A stretch of DNA of 64,000 bases from Patiria miniata. Taxonomy: Eukaryota; Echinodermata; Asteroidea; Valvatida; Asterinidae. The DNA is taken from the NCBI RefSeq assembly GCF_015706575.1, contig NW_024037069.1, forward strand, positions 44,771,553 through 44,835,552, read 5' to 3'. A program made the position numbers and the translations under genes. Position 1 is the stretch's first letter. Each line of letters begins with the position of its first letter. Below are positions 43,397 to 54,200 of the stretch, piece by piece. The notes under the pieces were generated by a model that saw only the letters and a program-made list of their open reading frames with translations, was not told the DNA's origin and ran no database searches.

Positions 43397-46300
43397 CTAC
43401 AGTCGTGACTTGAACAAGTACCTCTGTGGAGCTCGCGTCATTCCAATATCCTTCCCTTTGATTTTACCATCGACTAAGAACTCTTTACCCATTAAGCCCT
43501 GGCCCCATATGATGAGTTTGTCGATATTCGGGGTATGAACGCCGACGATTTCAGCGATACCCCGGTGTACAACCAGGCCAAATGGAACGTCCTCCCAAAT
43601 GTAACGGGACGTGAAGTCGGGACTCACACCGCCACCATCATTGTTGATGACGGGGTGACGCAAGCCTTCGAACGCTTTGTTGCTCTGCATCATCCGTAGG
43701 AGTGAGCTCTTGTCTTTGATGTCTTCGGGGTAGAACTCTAACATGCTGAAAATCAACGTTAGGTTACTATTATATCTGTTATTGAGTCTTTTTCAATGTC
43801 TTATTCCACAACTTCCAGTACATTTCACATATTCGGGACTTGCCACAACCAGGCGAGATTCAGATGCACCTAGGCATTATTGTGGGATACACAGCGTATA
43901 CCAACTAACCTTGATATAAATCTATAGAATCATATAATCAATAATATGGAAAAGATAAAGGACACGGTAATATAATACTTACATATCAGAGATATGTTTG
44001 ACATTGGACAAGTCGATATCAGCATTCTTGGCGGAGATGGCCGTGGCAATGGCTACAATCTCACCACTGACCCTCGAGAGCAGGTCCGCGGACGCTTGGT
44101 CCATGCCCTGGTAGAAGAGGGGGGCCTCTCTCACAGGCTTACCGTCCCAGTCATGCCATCTAAACAATTAGTGGACATTACTTTGAAAAAAACATTCTAA
44201 GAAAGAATTTACAAGTTGAAATTATCAAAATAGAAAAGCGTCCCTTACACCAGTGTCTTCAACCTATGGTTTTGCCCTAACGTCCGAAGGTTCGATAGTC
44301 CGAAGGTTCTTTAGTCCGAAGGGTCATCAGTCCGAAGTTTCGATAGTCCGAAGGTTCGATAGTCCGAAGGGCCCATTAGTCCGAAAATAGGATAAGGTTA
44401 ATTAATCCGAAGGCTCAATAGTTCAAATAGACGATTGGGTGCGATAGTCCGAATCGACAATAAGATTCGATAGTCCAAATATGATAAGGTTCGATAGTCC
44501 GAATATACGGTAGGGTTCGATAGTCCGAATATACGGTAGGGTTCGATAGTCCGAATTGACAATAAAGTTCGATTGTCCAAATTGAAAATAAGGTAAGATA
44601 GTCCGAATTGAATAAGGTTTGATAGTCCGAATGGCAATACGGTTCGTCAATCTGACACTTGCATGGGACTATCGGACCTTACAGTTGATTCGGACTATCG
44701 GACCTGATTGTCGATTCGTGCTATCGGACCTTATTGTCAATTCCGAATAATGAACCTTTGGATTATTGAACCTTATTTCCGTTTCGGACTATTGAACCTT
44801 CGGACTGATTAACCTTATTCTAACTTCGGATTATCGAACCTTAGGATATTAAATGAAACTTCGGATAATTGAACCTTCGGATTAACGAACCTTCGGACTA
44901 TTGCATCAAATGTTCGGATTAACGAACCTTATTTCATTTTCGGACTAACGAACCCCCTCTTAAGGAAAATGTGTGCATTCGGACTATCGAACCTTCGGAA
45001 TAAAAAACCTTCGGACTATCGGGCGGCCCCCCCCCCCCCCGTTTTGACACGTTCATAGCAACAGTACAACTGTGACCTTCATCACAATGATATTTTGAGT
45101 GGACGTATATAGTAACATAAGCTATGACTGTTAGATTCACCAACAAATATGTTTGCATTTGTTGCAATCTTCTAGTTTATCTACATTGAAGAAAAAAAGA
45201 CATTCGGGATCTTATACATACATGTCACCAATCAACTCACCTCCCATACATGATAGCAGAATGAATAATAGCATTGGTGTGGGTTAAGGTCATTCCTAGA
45301 AGGTCACCGTAGGCTGTGCATACTGGGCGGGGGCCAAGAGATTGCTGGATGGCTTTCAATGGGTCAACCTGTATATACATAACAATAACAAAAATACATT
45401 GTGATCACTGGCTGACAAGTCGCAATAAACGCATCAAATATGATCTGACTGATGTGCAGACTACTCAGTACAAATTCCAACAGCGCGCTGTCTTACATGT
45501 AGCTCACCTTTGGTTCCATACTGCCTTTCCTGATGGCACCAACGAAATTATCCTTGAAGCCAACGATGCCAACTCTCTTCCCATACTCCTTGATACGACA
45601 GTTCCATGGAAGAGTGTTGAAGTTGAACAATGTTATCCCCTTGGCTTTGTCCCCTGCACGAACAAAAATCATCAGTTGGTATCTTCAAAACAATATCATT
45701 ATAGATTAGTTACCGGTGGTGTGGTATTTAAATTTTGAGAAAATCGCAATTTTCTACATACCCAAAATATTATAAGCTTGGAACTCCCAGCCAGCTGCAC
45801 CAGGCATTCCTATGGCAACCATGCCTGGCTCCATATGAGGCTTCAATGCTTCCCAGTACTGCGCATGTGCAAACGCAGGAACAACAAACACGATGATGTC
45901 ACTTCCTGGAACAGCTACTTTGGGGTCGTTGGTAATCAAGCCAGGTTTTGAAACAAACTGCTTTTCTTTTCCATCCTTGTCCGTGTAGTCGATCACGAGG
46001 TCTGAGCTTTCAAGAGCTTTACTCCAGCGTTCAGCCTCGTCTTGGAATAAGCTCATAACACGAACCTCATTTTCAGGGTTGCTGGCAGCGATACCTGGAA
46101 ATTAATTTCCCGTCATCAATCATCATTGTTGAAACAGTACGGTATATGTCTATGCTGCTTAACGACCTATTCGTAATTTTGAACATGTATTTGGGGCGAG
46201 ATGATTGAAATACAAATTTTTGAAAAGACGCAGAAACATTGTCTTCGTCAAATTACCTTACTAATATAAAGCCCACCGCACACGAGAGCTATCTGATGAG

Positions 46301-47731
46301 CAAAAAGTCATTCGAGGCCGTTTGCTCAGCACGTAGCTCACAAAATATCCCCGTGTGCGGTCAATTTTTGCTGCATGTTCTGCCTCGTGGGGCTGTGAGG
46401 CAAATATCTCCCCCGTTGGGTTTTTTTTTTTTTTTTTTTTGCCTTGCGAAGCGAAAAACTCACCCGTGTGCGGGCACACTGCGCTACGTGCTGAGGTAAA
46501 CAAAATTAACTTGCCACTCTGTTCACGTGATTTCAAGAAGGCGGCCCCTACGAAATATTTTAGAGGACAAGCAGGTTGATTTATTGGCCAGATTATCCGT
46601 GTTTGTGCGATGTTCGGTCACCCGATTTCAAACATCAACCAGCTTGTCCTTTGAAATATAGTCGCTGACACACTCGCTGACACTTTCGTTGGGGGCCGCC
46701 ATCTTGAAATCACGTACATGTACCTAATCGTATATGCATACAATGAACTGGCTAAGGGAAAGACAACAATTTTAGAGGACAAGATGGCGGGCTTTACAGT
46801 CCAAAATGTGTAAACTATGACAACATAACAATTAAGGTAGTAGATTTGAAATATGTCTATTTATAATGTTCGCTTTTCGCCATATACGATTAGGTACATG
46901 TACGTGATTGCAATATTTATTTGAATTCATTTTAAAATTTAAATAGCATATTTGAAAATTGGTTGTTCGCCGTGTTTGTCTCGTATCTGAAATTACTCTT
47001 TAAAAACTGAAAAGAAACTAGTTTCTAACTGTGGTTTATAAATCCTATCTTTTGGGAAATACAACCCCTTCTTCATGGCAAGTTCCAACTGAGCCTTTGA
47101 ATGAGGGTTATTCAATGAATACAATGTAGGGGAAGGTTGCATAAAAGACCCATAAAAGATAAATAGAACAGACATCGATATAGTATAATTACATGCAGGC
47201 ATTTTGATTTCGTTAGTAAAATGCGTATAATTTTGTATTTTCCGTACACTTTATATTGAATTACCCTACTTCCAAGGCTCATTCGGCACCTGTTCCTGGA
47301 GAAGGTGGTTGTATTTATCTCCCAAAAGCTAGGATTAATAAACCACAGTTCTTCTCAGTCCAAAAAAAATGGTGTCATTTCATGTTTTAAATTGATTTCA
47401 TCCATAAAATCCCATGTATGTAATCCATTCAATTTAAAAGGAATAGTGGTAAATCACAACAATTCCAGCAGTGGTCCAGTCACGAGTGTAGGAAAACAAA
47501 ATGAGGGCAGCGAGGACAGATGTACCACGGCTAAATATTTGTCTTATTGGGGTTTAAACGAAGCGGATCAAAACTTTTGAATCAAAACGGCTAATTGTTC
47601 ATGTTTCTACAATCAGAATCGATCCCCATCGCGAAAGAGAGAGAGAGAAGGGGGAGGAGGCGGGGGTGTTACTTACCTGCGAGCACGTGGGCACCATTTC
47701 CTCCACCAAGAATCAGCACTTTCAGAGGCAT
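43397..47731 (-). CDS. Opine dehydrogenase (octopine dehydrogenase family), six coding exons
   Basis: Coding exons, in gene order: 47731-47677, 46094-45762, 45653-45508, 45368-45241, 44159-43983, 43745-43397. All junctions are GT-AG and in frame, giving 1188 nt and 395 residues, the family's normal length (about 400). The enzyme reductively joins pyruvate to an amino acid with NADH, yielding an opine and recycling NAD in the cytosol during anaerobic work. The N-terminal Rossmann motif is LGGGNGAH (residues 8-15). The Octopine_DH domain begins near residue 180. His214 in NAIIH, Arg327 in SRY and Asp332 in EDVPFG line up in spacing with the His212, Arg324 and Asp329 active-site residues known from scallop octopine dehydrogenase. 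The amino-acid substrate cannot be told. Exon 1 starts just after an acceptor (TTTTAG|ATATG), so a 5' UTR exon lies upstream. The intron between 44160 and 45240 holds a complete foldback element. Confidence 0.95.
44275..45035. mobile_element. TU-like foldback element B, inside an opine dehydrogenase intron
   Basis: The left arm (44281-44640) and right arm (44665-45030) are inverted arrays of the 16-bp unit gtccgaaggttcgata and its variants (gaatagacgataaggttc), with only about 25 bp between. The right end, ggactatcgggcgg followed by C-run and gttttga, matches the right end of element A. It lies wholly between the exons ending at 45241 and starting at 44159. Confidence 0.9.
46265..46510. mobile_element. 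Probable MITE in opine dehydrogenase intron 1
   Basis: ccgcacacgagagct near the left and caccgtgtgcgg-like sequence at the right (ccgtgtgcgggcac) are roughly inverted. Internal repeats ccgtgtgcgg and a T21 run are present. Boundaries uncertain. Confidence 0.5.
46523..46915. mobile_element. Foldback elements in opine dehydrogenase intron 1
   Basis: cacgtgatttcaagaaggcg (46523) pairs with cgccatcttgaaatcacgta (about 46700). An inner pair is gaggacaagcaggttgat against atcaaccagcttgtcct. A further inverted pair brackets 46703-46912 (acatgtacctaatcgtatat and its inverse). Probably two overlapping small elements. Confidence 0.7.
47010..47360. repeat. Inverted repeat in opine dehydrogenase intron 1
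   Basis: aactgtggtttataaatcct (47025) pairs with its relative aggattaataaaccacagtt (about 47331), and gggaaatacaacccc with ggttgtatttatctccc, arms of about 65 bp around a 220-bp centre. No coding content. Likely another MITE. Confidence 0.7.
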
Positions 47732-47734
47732 ATC

Positions 47735-48045
47735 TAAAACAAAGAACGCAGGTATCAGCTAGGATGAGTTGTGAGCTAAACTTACACAATGCAGGATTGA
47801 AACGTTTCATTTGCTATTGGGAGATTAAATTTGGCATGTATGACAATGTCTAAGATTAAACAAGTGCAATTTATTTAATCATTAATATTCTACCTCAACA
47901 TTTGAATGAATAGAATAGAACAGAAAACATTTTCCTAATCCATCAAGGAAATCCATTTGCTCACCGGTTCGGAACAATAAATAATGAGTAGTTTACAATC
48001 AAAGTTATACAATTTTACAAAACACTACAAATTACAATATTATGA
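47735..48045. other. Intron-like spacer upstream of the opine dehydrogenase ATG exon
   Basis: No exon or repeat recognised. If the 5' UTR exon at 54.1 kb is correct, this is part of the first intron. Confidence 0.35.
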
Positions 48046-48049
48046 ATTA

Positions 48050-48235
48050 TAAAGTTTGCGAAATCTCTTCTTGGAAGAAGTGTGGTTCTGAAAAGAACCG
48101 GTTGGTTGAGTGTAGAACTCGACGTTTCGGACAGTGTGCTCTGTCCGTCCTCAGGAGGTTGAGTGATGAGATGTGGAAGATGCTGGAGCTTTTTGGAGAA
48201 GAGATTTTTTTCCACATGGTGTTACCCGCAAAACT
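48050..48235 (-). mobile_element. Possible Penelope-like element end
   Basis: The minus strand contains CTGAGGACGGACAG, a short loop, CTGTCCGAAACGTCGAGTTC. The stem and the GAAACGTC block resemble terminal sequences of Penelope-like retroelements and the hammerhead core CTGANGA...GAAA, though one extra base sits before the stem. No reverse transcriptase or GIY-YIG sequence is present. Confidence 0.4.
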
Positions 48236-48384
48236 CACTTTATAATTTATTTCATCCGACATGCAAAGCTTCAAGTCATATATAACAATATTACGATTAA
48301 GGTTATACAATACTGAATATAATCAATATCATACATATATACATGTATTCGTGTATGATATTGATATGCCGAGTCTATATACTA

Positions 48385-48520
48385 CCCTTGGATATGGTTC
48401 ACTGTATGTGTATCACTGTTTATCTCCGATTAATTAACTTGAAATTGCATGACTTAGTTCGTAGACGTACTGTGCACTAGGTGTAACAGAAATATATTAC
48501 CCATAGTGTAGAGTATATGA
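48385..48520 (+). repeat. Dispersed repeat (copy at 28.8 kb)
   Basis: It matches 28815-28960 with shared tgtgtatcactgtttatctc and gcatgacttagttcgtag. Non-coding. Confidence 0.75.
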
Positions 48521-48529
48521 TGCACACAG

Positions 48530-49055
48530 TATAGGGTGAGTCAGAATGATCTGGACCCAAGTTCACTAATTCTTTTGTGGCAAATGGAGTATATTGAGAA
48601 AAAATTGACTGTTTCATATAAATGGTCATTACCTTGTTTTCCTCAGGAATTTTGAATTTTTCAAATGAGTGGCTGTGGTGAGGATTTACGCCATTTTCAT
48701 TCAAATGGCTCATTTTCCAGTTTGCACACGGAATTGGGTTTGCTTTTTTTTTTTTTTTTGACAATAACTTCAATGAGTCAGTCACCATGACTACGTTTAC
48801 ATTTGTTATTACACACACACATCAGCATACGATTTCAAGAAATTTGTTGAACCATGGAACCGTGGTCACTTTTTAGCGTGTGTTCATTGCTAGCGCTTTT
48901 CTTCGAAATGGTACAATGGACATACTCGAAACATTCACCAAATATGCCCAAAATACCAGCCTATAACATATCTGATTTTCACTTGTTTTGATAATTGATA
49001 CATATTTTTAATATCTTCCTCGATTTGGGTCCAAACCATTGTGACTCACCCTGTA
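48530..49055. mobile_element. 522-bp mariner-like MITE, YAGGGTGAGTCA ends
   Basis: Element 48532-49053 flanked by TA. The left end TAGGGTGAGTCAGAATGATC and the inverse of the right end (CAGGGTGAGTCACAATGGTT) agree over about 26 bp with four mismatches. The 113-codon minus frame inside shows no transposase motif. Confidence 0.75.
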
Positions 49056-49059
49056 CATG

Positions 49060-50950
49060 TATACAGGTTTGAGCTACTTGCAGGAAGCATATGATCTACA
49101 TGCACATGTAGGTACTATACTAGGCCAGAATTATAGCATGCACGTTGCTCCACCAGACCTGAATCAAATTATAATGATATATAAGCCCAAACAGAACACT
49201 TGAGCCATCGAGTTTGTGTATATAATTTTTCTCCATGTGGATGAAATTCAATACTGTTTGGTATAAATATCTAAAACTAGAAACTGCATACACAAATAAA
49301 ATATTTTTTTGAATTGCATACCATCTGCAAAAGTTGTGAGCAGTCAGACTTGAACCTTGAATTTGTATTGTTAATTTTTGCCATTTTGTCGAAATGTTGT
49401 CTCTGAAGACATTCGAAGTTTTCATAAAGATTAAGATGAACCAATACTTTAAATTTGTGAATTGGAACAACATGGCTGATTGATAGGGGGGAATTTAAGG
49501 GTTACATTTCCATTAATTACAGCTTTTAACCAGCTACTCTTTGTTTACATGATCCTAGGAAGTCTTTAAAACAATAGATTTGTTCAGAACATAAAAAATG
49601 CATTGTAAAACAGGTCTTTAAGGTTAATATTAAAAGAAAACTGGGAACAGATATAGGTGGAAAATGTCTCTAGCAATTAACTTATGCAGATGAATGTAAT
49701 ATTTTGGGCTTTTTAAGATGGCGTTTTGTTCCAGTATATCATGCAACTGTGATGTTGTGTAGAATACAGTCACTTGCATAAAATATGTTGTAACCAATTA
49801 CCCCCCCCCCCCAAAAAAAAGTATATAAAATAACTGTCATTGACTGAAATACTCACATATGACACACATTTATCGTTTGGTTGTAGTATTTACCAAGTCA
49901 GAAGTACTGTGGCTGTGTAAAAGCATCACTATTCAGAGCACATTCATGAGAATTGAGCGAACATTCTGCAAAATACCAATTCAAGTGTGAACCCGCATTG
50001 CATTTTGAGATGGTATACAACTAAAAAACTATTCCTTTTGTACAGTATGCATTTGATGCCTTTTAAAGACGGTGTCTCGTGGAGCTTTTTGGTCTGTAAA
50101 GCAGTCGGAGGATTTAGCCTTGAGTAAGGACACACATGCAGACCCTACACCATAAACCACTGTTTTATCAATCAACAGTCAGATCAAATAATTGACCACA
50201 CAGTCCCCAGTGGTCAGCCTGGCTACTGCCAGCCACTGGTCGTAAACTTAATGGTTCCCATATGGATGGGCTGGGAGCTGAGGTTTCTTATATATAACTT
50301 ATCCATATAACAATACACGTAGTCTGGCACAGCAGAGGTATTTGTGGACGTTCTGAAATGTGATCCTATTTCTTTGTGGATCTACTTGTCGGAAAGTTTT
50401 TTGGAACACTATAAAGACGGAGAATTAGTTTTTCCTTCCTAGGGTTTACCACACTCATCCACAAACTGTCCCCGATTATGTTTTAAACAATCATGCTCAA
50501 CAAGGCAAGGGCAAATTCACCGAATTTTTTGGACTGTTCAGACTGGGGGAGGGGGGCATTTTATCTGCGAATCAAAGAGTCTGGTTTATTTGGTGTGATG
50601 AATGCTATTCATATACAAGATAATTAAAAGCGTATATAGGGCCTATGTACATTTCTATTATTTTCTTGTTATAACTGTCCCGATTGATATTGAGCAACGT
50701 GCAAATGTTAATTGTCATGTAATTGTGGTACTTGATTTAATCATTGATCTTATCGGTAAGATTGAAATACGAAATCTACACCGCAGTTGGGATTTACCCA
50801 CATTGAGTGATTTTGTCCATGGGGTATGATTTGACCACACTGAAATTAATTCAAGCCATATTTCTATCGACTACATTATATGTGCATTATTTTAGGCATG
50901 ACCATGTTAACCGGTTGTGGATGTAAGACACCATGTGCCCACAGGCATAA
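49060..50950. other. AT-rich stretch without recognisable genes
   Basis: A C14/A8 run lies at 49801-49820. The 117-codon minus frame at 49120-49473 has no recognisable domain. No exons or RNA genes seen. Confidence 0.4.
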
Positions 50951-50956
50951 CCCAGG

Positions 50957-51560
50957 TGAAAATTCCAGTTGAAACCAGTTGAACTGGTTTCAACTGGTTT
51001 CAACTGATCCCAGTTGAACTGGGAATTGGTGACTGGTTTTAACTGGTTTTAACTGGTATTAACTGGTTCAACTGGTATGAACTGGTTTAACTGGTATGAA
51101 CTGGGCAACTGGTTTAACTGGTTTCTAACTGGGCAACTGGTTGAACTGGTTTCTAACTGGTTTCAAACTGGTATGAACTGGGCAACTGGTGTAACTGGTT
51201 TCTAACTGGGCCACTGGTTGAACTGGTTTCTAACTGGTTTCAACTGGTGCCAAACCAGTTTAACTGGTATGACCTGGGCAACTGGTGTAACTGGTTTCTA
51301 ACTGGGCCACTAGTTGAACTGGTTTCTAACTGGTTTCAACTGGTGCCAAACCAGTTTAACTGGTATGAACTGGGCAACTGGTGTAACTGGTTTTTCAACT
51401 GGTTAACTGGTATGAACTGGTTTAACTGGTATGAAGTTTCCAACTGGTTCAACTGGTTTCCAACTGGTTTAACTGGTGAACATGGTTTCCAACTGGTTTC
51501 CAACTGGTTCACAAATGACATGAGCTGTTGCCAACTGGTTTGGAACTGTGAAGTCGTTTT
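50957..51560 (+). repeat. aactggt minisatellite with 96-bp higher-order units
   Basis: About 600 bp built from aactggt, aactggtttc and aactgggc units. A higher-order period of exactly 96 bp is visible: ggcaactggtgtaactgg starts at 51181, 51277 and 51373. Because 96 is a multiple of three, frames stay open, which explains the Asn/Trp/Phe-rich 118-codon frame at 51247-51603. Confidence 0.9.
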
Positions 51561-51599
51561 AAATTGGTCTGTAGTTGGCATCAAACTGTCGTTAGCGGG

Positions 51600-52350
51600 T
51601 TGAAATGGTCTTGAACAGTCGGGCTGAGGTCTGTGGGTTGCTTCAAAGGCGAATACATGTAGTTTGTTGAATATATCCAGAAACATATTTTGTAATTGAT
51701 AATAAAGAGTGATTATCCGGAAACAAGTATTACAAACGAGACAAAGGGGAGCAAAATGTTTTGGCAAATACTATACGTTGTATCTATTCGACACTATTTA
51801 CAAAATGTGTATAATCATAATCAATGAAATATTATAATTGGCTTTTCAAATAAATAGATGCAGAAGTCTTGAACCATGAAAAACTATCAAGATGGTGGTG
51901 GAAGTTATTTTACACTTGATTTTTACAAGATTTTTTTTTATGGCTAGATGATTTTCCACAATCCAACTTACATGTAATTGAGGATAAAAGAGGGAAGGTT
52001 TTGGTTTGAGTTTAATGCCTCTCGCTTCATAATTAGGCCACAATCCACGCTAAAACAGTAAAGCTAGCCTATTCGTTTAAATTATGAAACTCGTCTCAAT
52101 CTCGGTGAGTAAATTTACAGGAAACTTCAATGGCTTGATAAATCCAGGGCAATTAACATTCAGTCTCAGATCATCATCATATTGACAAAAATGGAGAAAT
52201 GTACAGACCTGGGGAAACAGGTCCTGGAAGCACAGAACTTTCATGTACTGGTCAAGTTTTATCGAATCAAAGATGAAAAACATCAAAGCTGTAACATTGA
52301 AGCCTTGCAGAAATAACGTCACTGTTTTGATATCCAGTTCGCGTGCTTCA
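51600..52350. other. AT-rich spacer without recognisable genes
   Basis: Nothing supported between the minisatellite and the next foldback element. Confidence 0.4.
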
Positions 52351-53310
52351 AATCGTCGCTTTGCTCACGAAGTGACAAAAACCTCGAAAATCGATAATTA
52401 TTCGATTTTGAGTTTTACTGGCCATTTTATTATAGTTGTCTCAAGGAACAATTTCACCAAGTTTCAAGGCAAAATCTTGTTAACTTTCTGAATTATTGTA
52501 AACAAACAATTGACAAAAAGCCTGAAATCGGACATTTTCATTTTTACGAAGTGTAAAAAAGTGTAAAATGTTCTCACGAAGTGACAAAAAGTCACCTCGT
52601 GAGCAGGGCCGGAGGAATTATACATTGGTTTACACGCGGCGGGATGGGAGCATACACGCGCGTGCGAACGATGTTGAAAAAGAACAGACGCGCGCGTGCT
52701 CACCCATCGTATGACGCGCAAAAGTAACAAAATGTCGTCAAAAGTACAAATAAGTAAAGCCTCCGCGATTCATGTTCCCACGAAGTGACAAAGAGTCACC
52801 TCGTGAGCAGGGCCAGGCCAGAACACAGAAATTATACAATGGTCTACACGCGGCAGGATGGGAGCATACACACGCGCGCGAACGATGTTGAAAAAGAACA
52901 CACGCGCCCTCGCTCAACTGTCGTGACGCGCAAAATTAACAAGTTTGTTGCGTAGAAAAAAGTACAAAATAAGTAAAGCCTCCGCGATTCATGATCCCAC
53001 GAAGTGACAAAAACTGTGTACAAAGTAATTGGTAAAATATGGTACCCAAAATATTGAAGTTCTCACGAAGTGCAAAAAAAGTTTTATTAATGAATTACTG
53101 TTTAATATCTAACTATTTCTAACAAACAACTATGAATTAACAAAGAGCAAATCATATCCTATCGGACAATGCAAAAACTGTCGAATTCTGTTACTGCAAA
53201 GTGGTCGAAAATGTCTTTTGAAAAAATGAACAACTTCAAATGCGATTATCTCAGAATGAACTTTTGTCAAATTTGGAGGTTTTTGTCACTTCGTGAGCAA
53301 AGCGACGAAA
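52351..53310. mobile_element. Foldback element with ctcacgaagtgacaaaaa arms and ~210-bp tandem core
   Basis: tcgtcgctttgctcacgaag (52353) and its inverse cttcgtgagcaaagcgacga (ending 53308) form the ends, extending through gtgacaaaaacctc. Inside, cacgaagtgac recurs at 52575, 52789 and 52998, marking a tandem unit of 209-214 bp that includes gtcacctcgtgagcagggcc and gtaaagcctccgcgattcat. The motif ctcacgaagtgac...gtcacctcgtgag is itself a hairpin. Non-coding. Confidence 0.85.
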
Positions 53311-53334
53311 TGGTTTTAACAATTACACTCCGAT

Positions 53335-54080
53335 TCACTTAATTTGCTGCAGATTGTTCCTATATATACGCGCTTCTCCAGTGTCTCCTGAACCTTTTCC
53401 CGTCACTGTCGCGCCCGTCTCTGTTGCAAAACTGCTCTCCTCACGTGTCGATTGACTGTTCCATTGTGTCCATGGCTCCCTGACATTGAGAACAAACCGA
53501 AAACAAATTAAAAGTAAGAAAAGCAAAACCTCCAAAAAACCCTCAAGAACAAAGATGGTCTGGGCTGAATAAGACAGCTCTAGTTGTACTTTCAGAAACC
53601 ACCACTTTGTCAGGATTTTGCTTTTAATAAGTTCAGTCTTAACATTATTAAAAGTAACCTGATTATAACTTCTGCAATGCCGAAGAAATTGTGATCCGCA
53701 ATTAATTTGTATCCTTATACCACCGAATATTTCATTTACTTTGCTTTATGCAATACTTTCCTGATCCCTGAAATTATTAAAGGTGTGCTGTTTCTTGCAT
53801 TTTATGGGAATACGACAGAATTAACCAGGAGTCCAAACTCATATATTCCTCATTGTGACTGCTTCGAGTATTATGTAGGACTAGTCGTGCTAGTAAATGT
53901 ACAAAATGTATAATACTTGGATATGACTATGAGCTTAATTTTCTCACCAGCATGGCCAGCTGATCACAAACAAAGCTTATAAGCATGTTAAGCAAATAAT
54001 GATATCAAACATAAAATGTAGTACAAATGTGACAGAATCTATTCTGTACAAGATACGAATAAAAAAAAGCTGGGTACAAA
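53335..54080. other. Stretch without supported genes
   Basis: A minus frame at 53335-53535 begins MEVLLFLLLICFRFVLNV, which could be a signal peptide, but it has no partner exon or family. I leave it unassigned. Confidence 0.35.
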
Positions 54081-54085
54081 CTTAC

Positions 54086-54200
54086 CAGTAAGGCCTACAA
54101 CAAACTGTAGGTTTGAAAGAGCAGGGCTCCAGAAACGAAAGGTTCTGTCCAAACTATCTCCCATTCGGCAAAGACCATGGTGCTGCAGGAATAACTCTGA
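54086..54200 (-). promoter_or_regulatory. Candidate 5' UTR exon of the opine dehydrogenase gene
   Basis: On the minus strand a compact segment ends TACTG|GTAAGTTTG at 54086, a strong donor. The coding part of the gene begins at 47733 with an acceptor that has no upstream exon nearby. The segment has no long frame. Its link to the gene is inferred from strand, donor and distance (about 6.35 kb). Other donors in between are possible. Confidence 0.3.

Noticed and set aside
31604..45035. CRISPR-like arrays
   Set aside because: The 16-bp units are contiguous or nearly so, with no unique spacers of constant length, and the host is a eukaryote. They are foldback minisatellites.
51247..51603. Asn/Trp-rich repeat protein of 118 residues
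   Set aside because: The frame stays open only because the minisatellite period is a multiple of three. No start context, splice sites or signal peptide.
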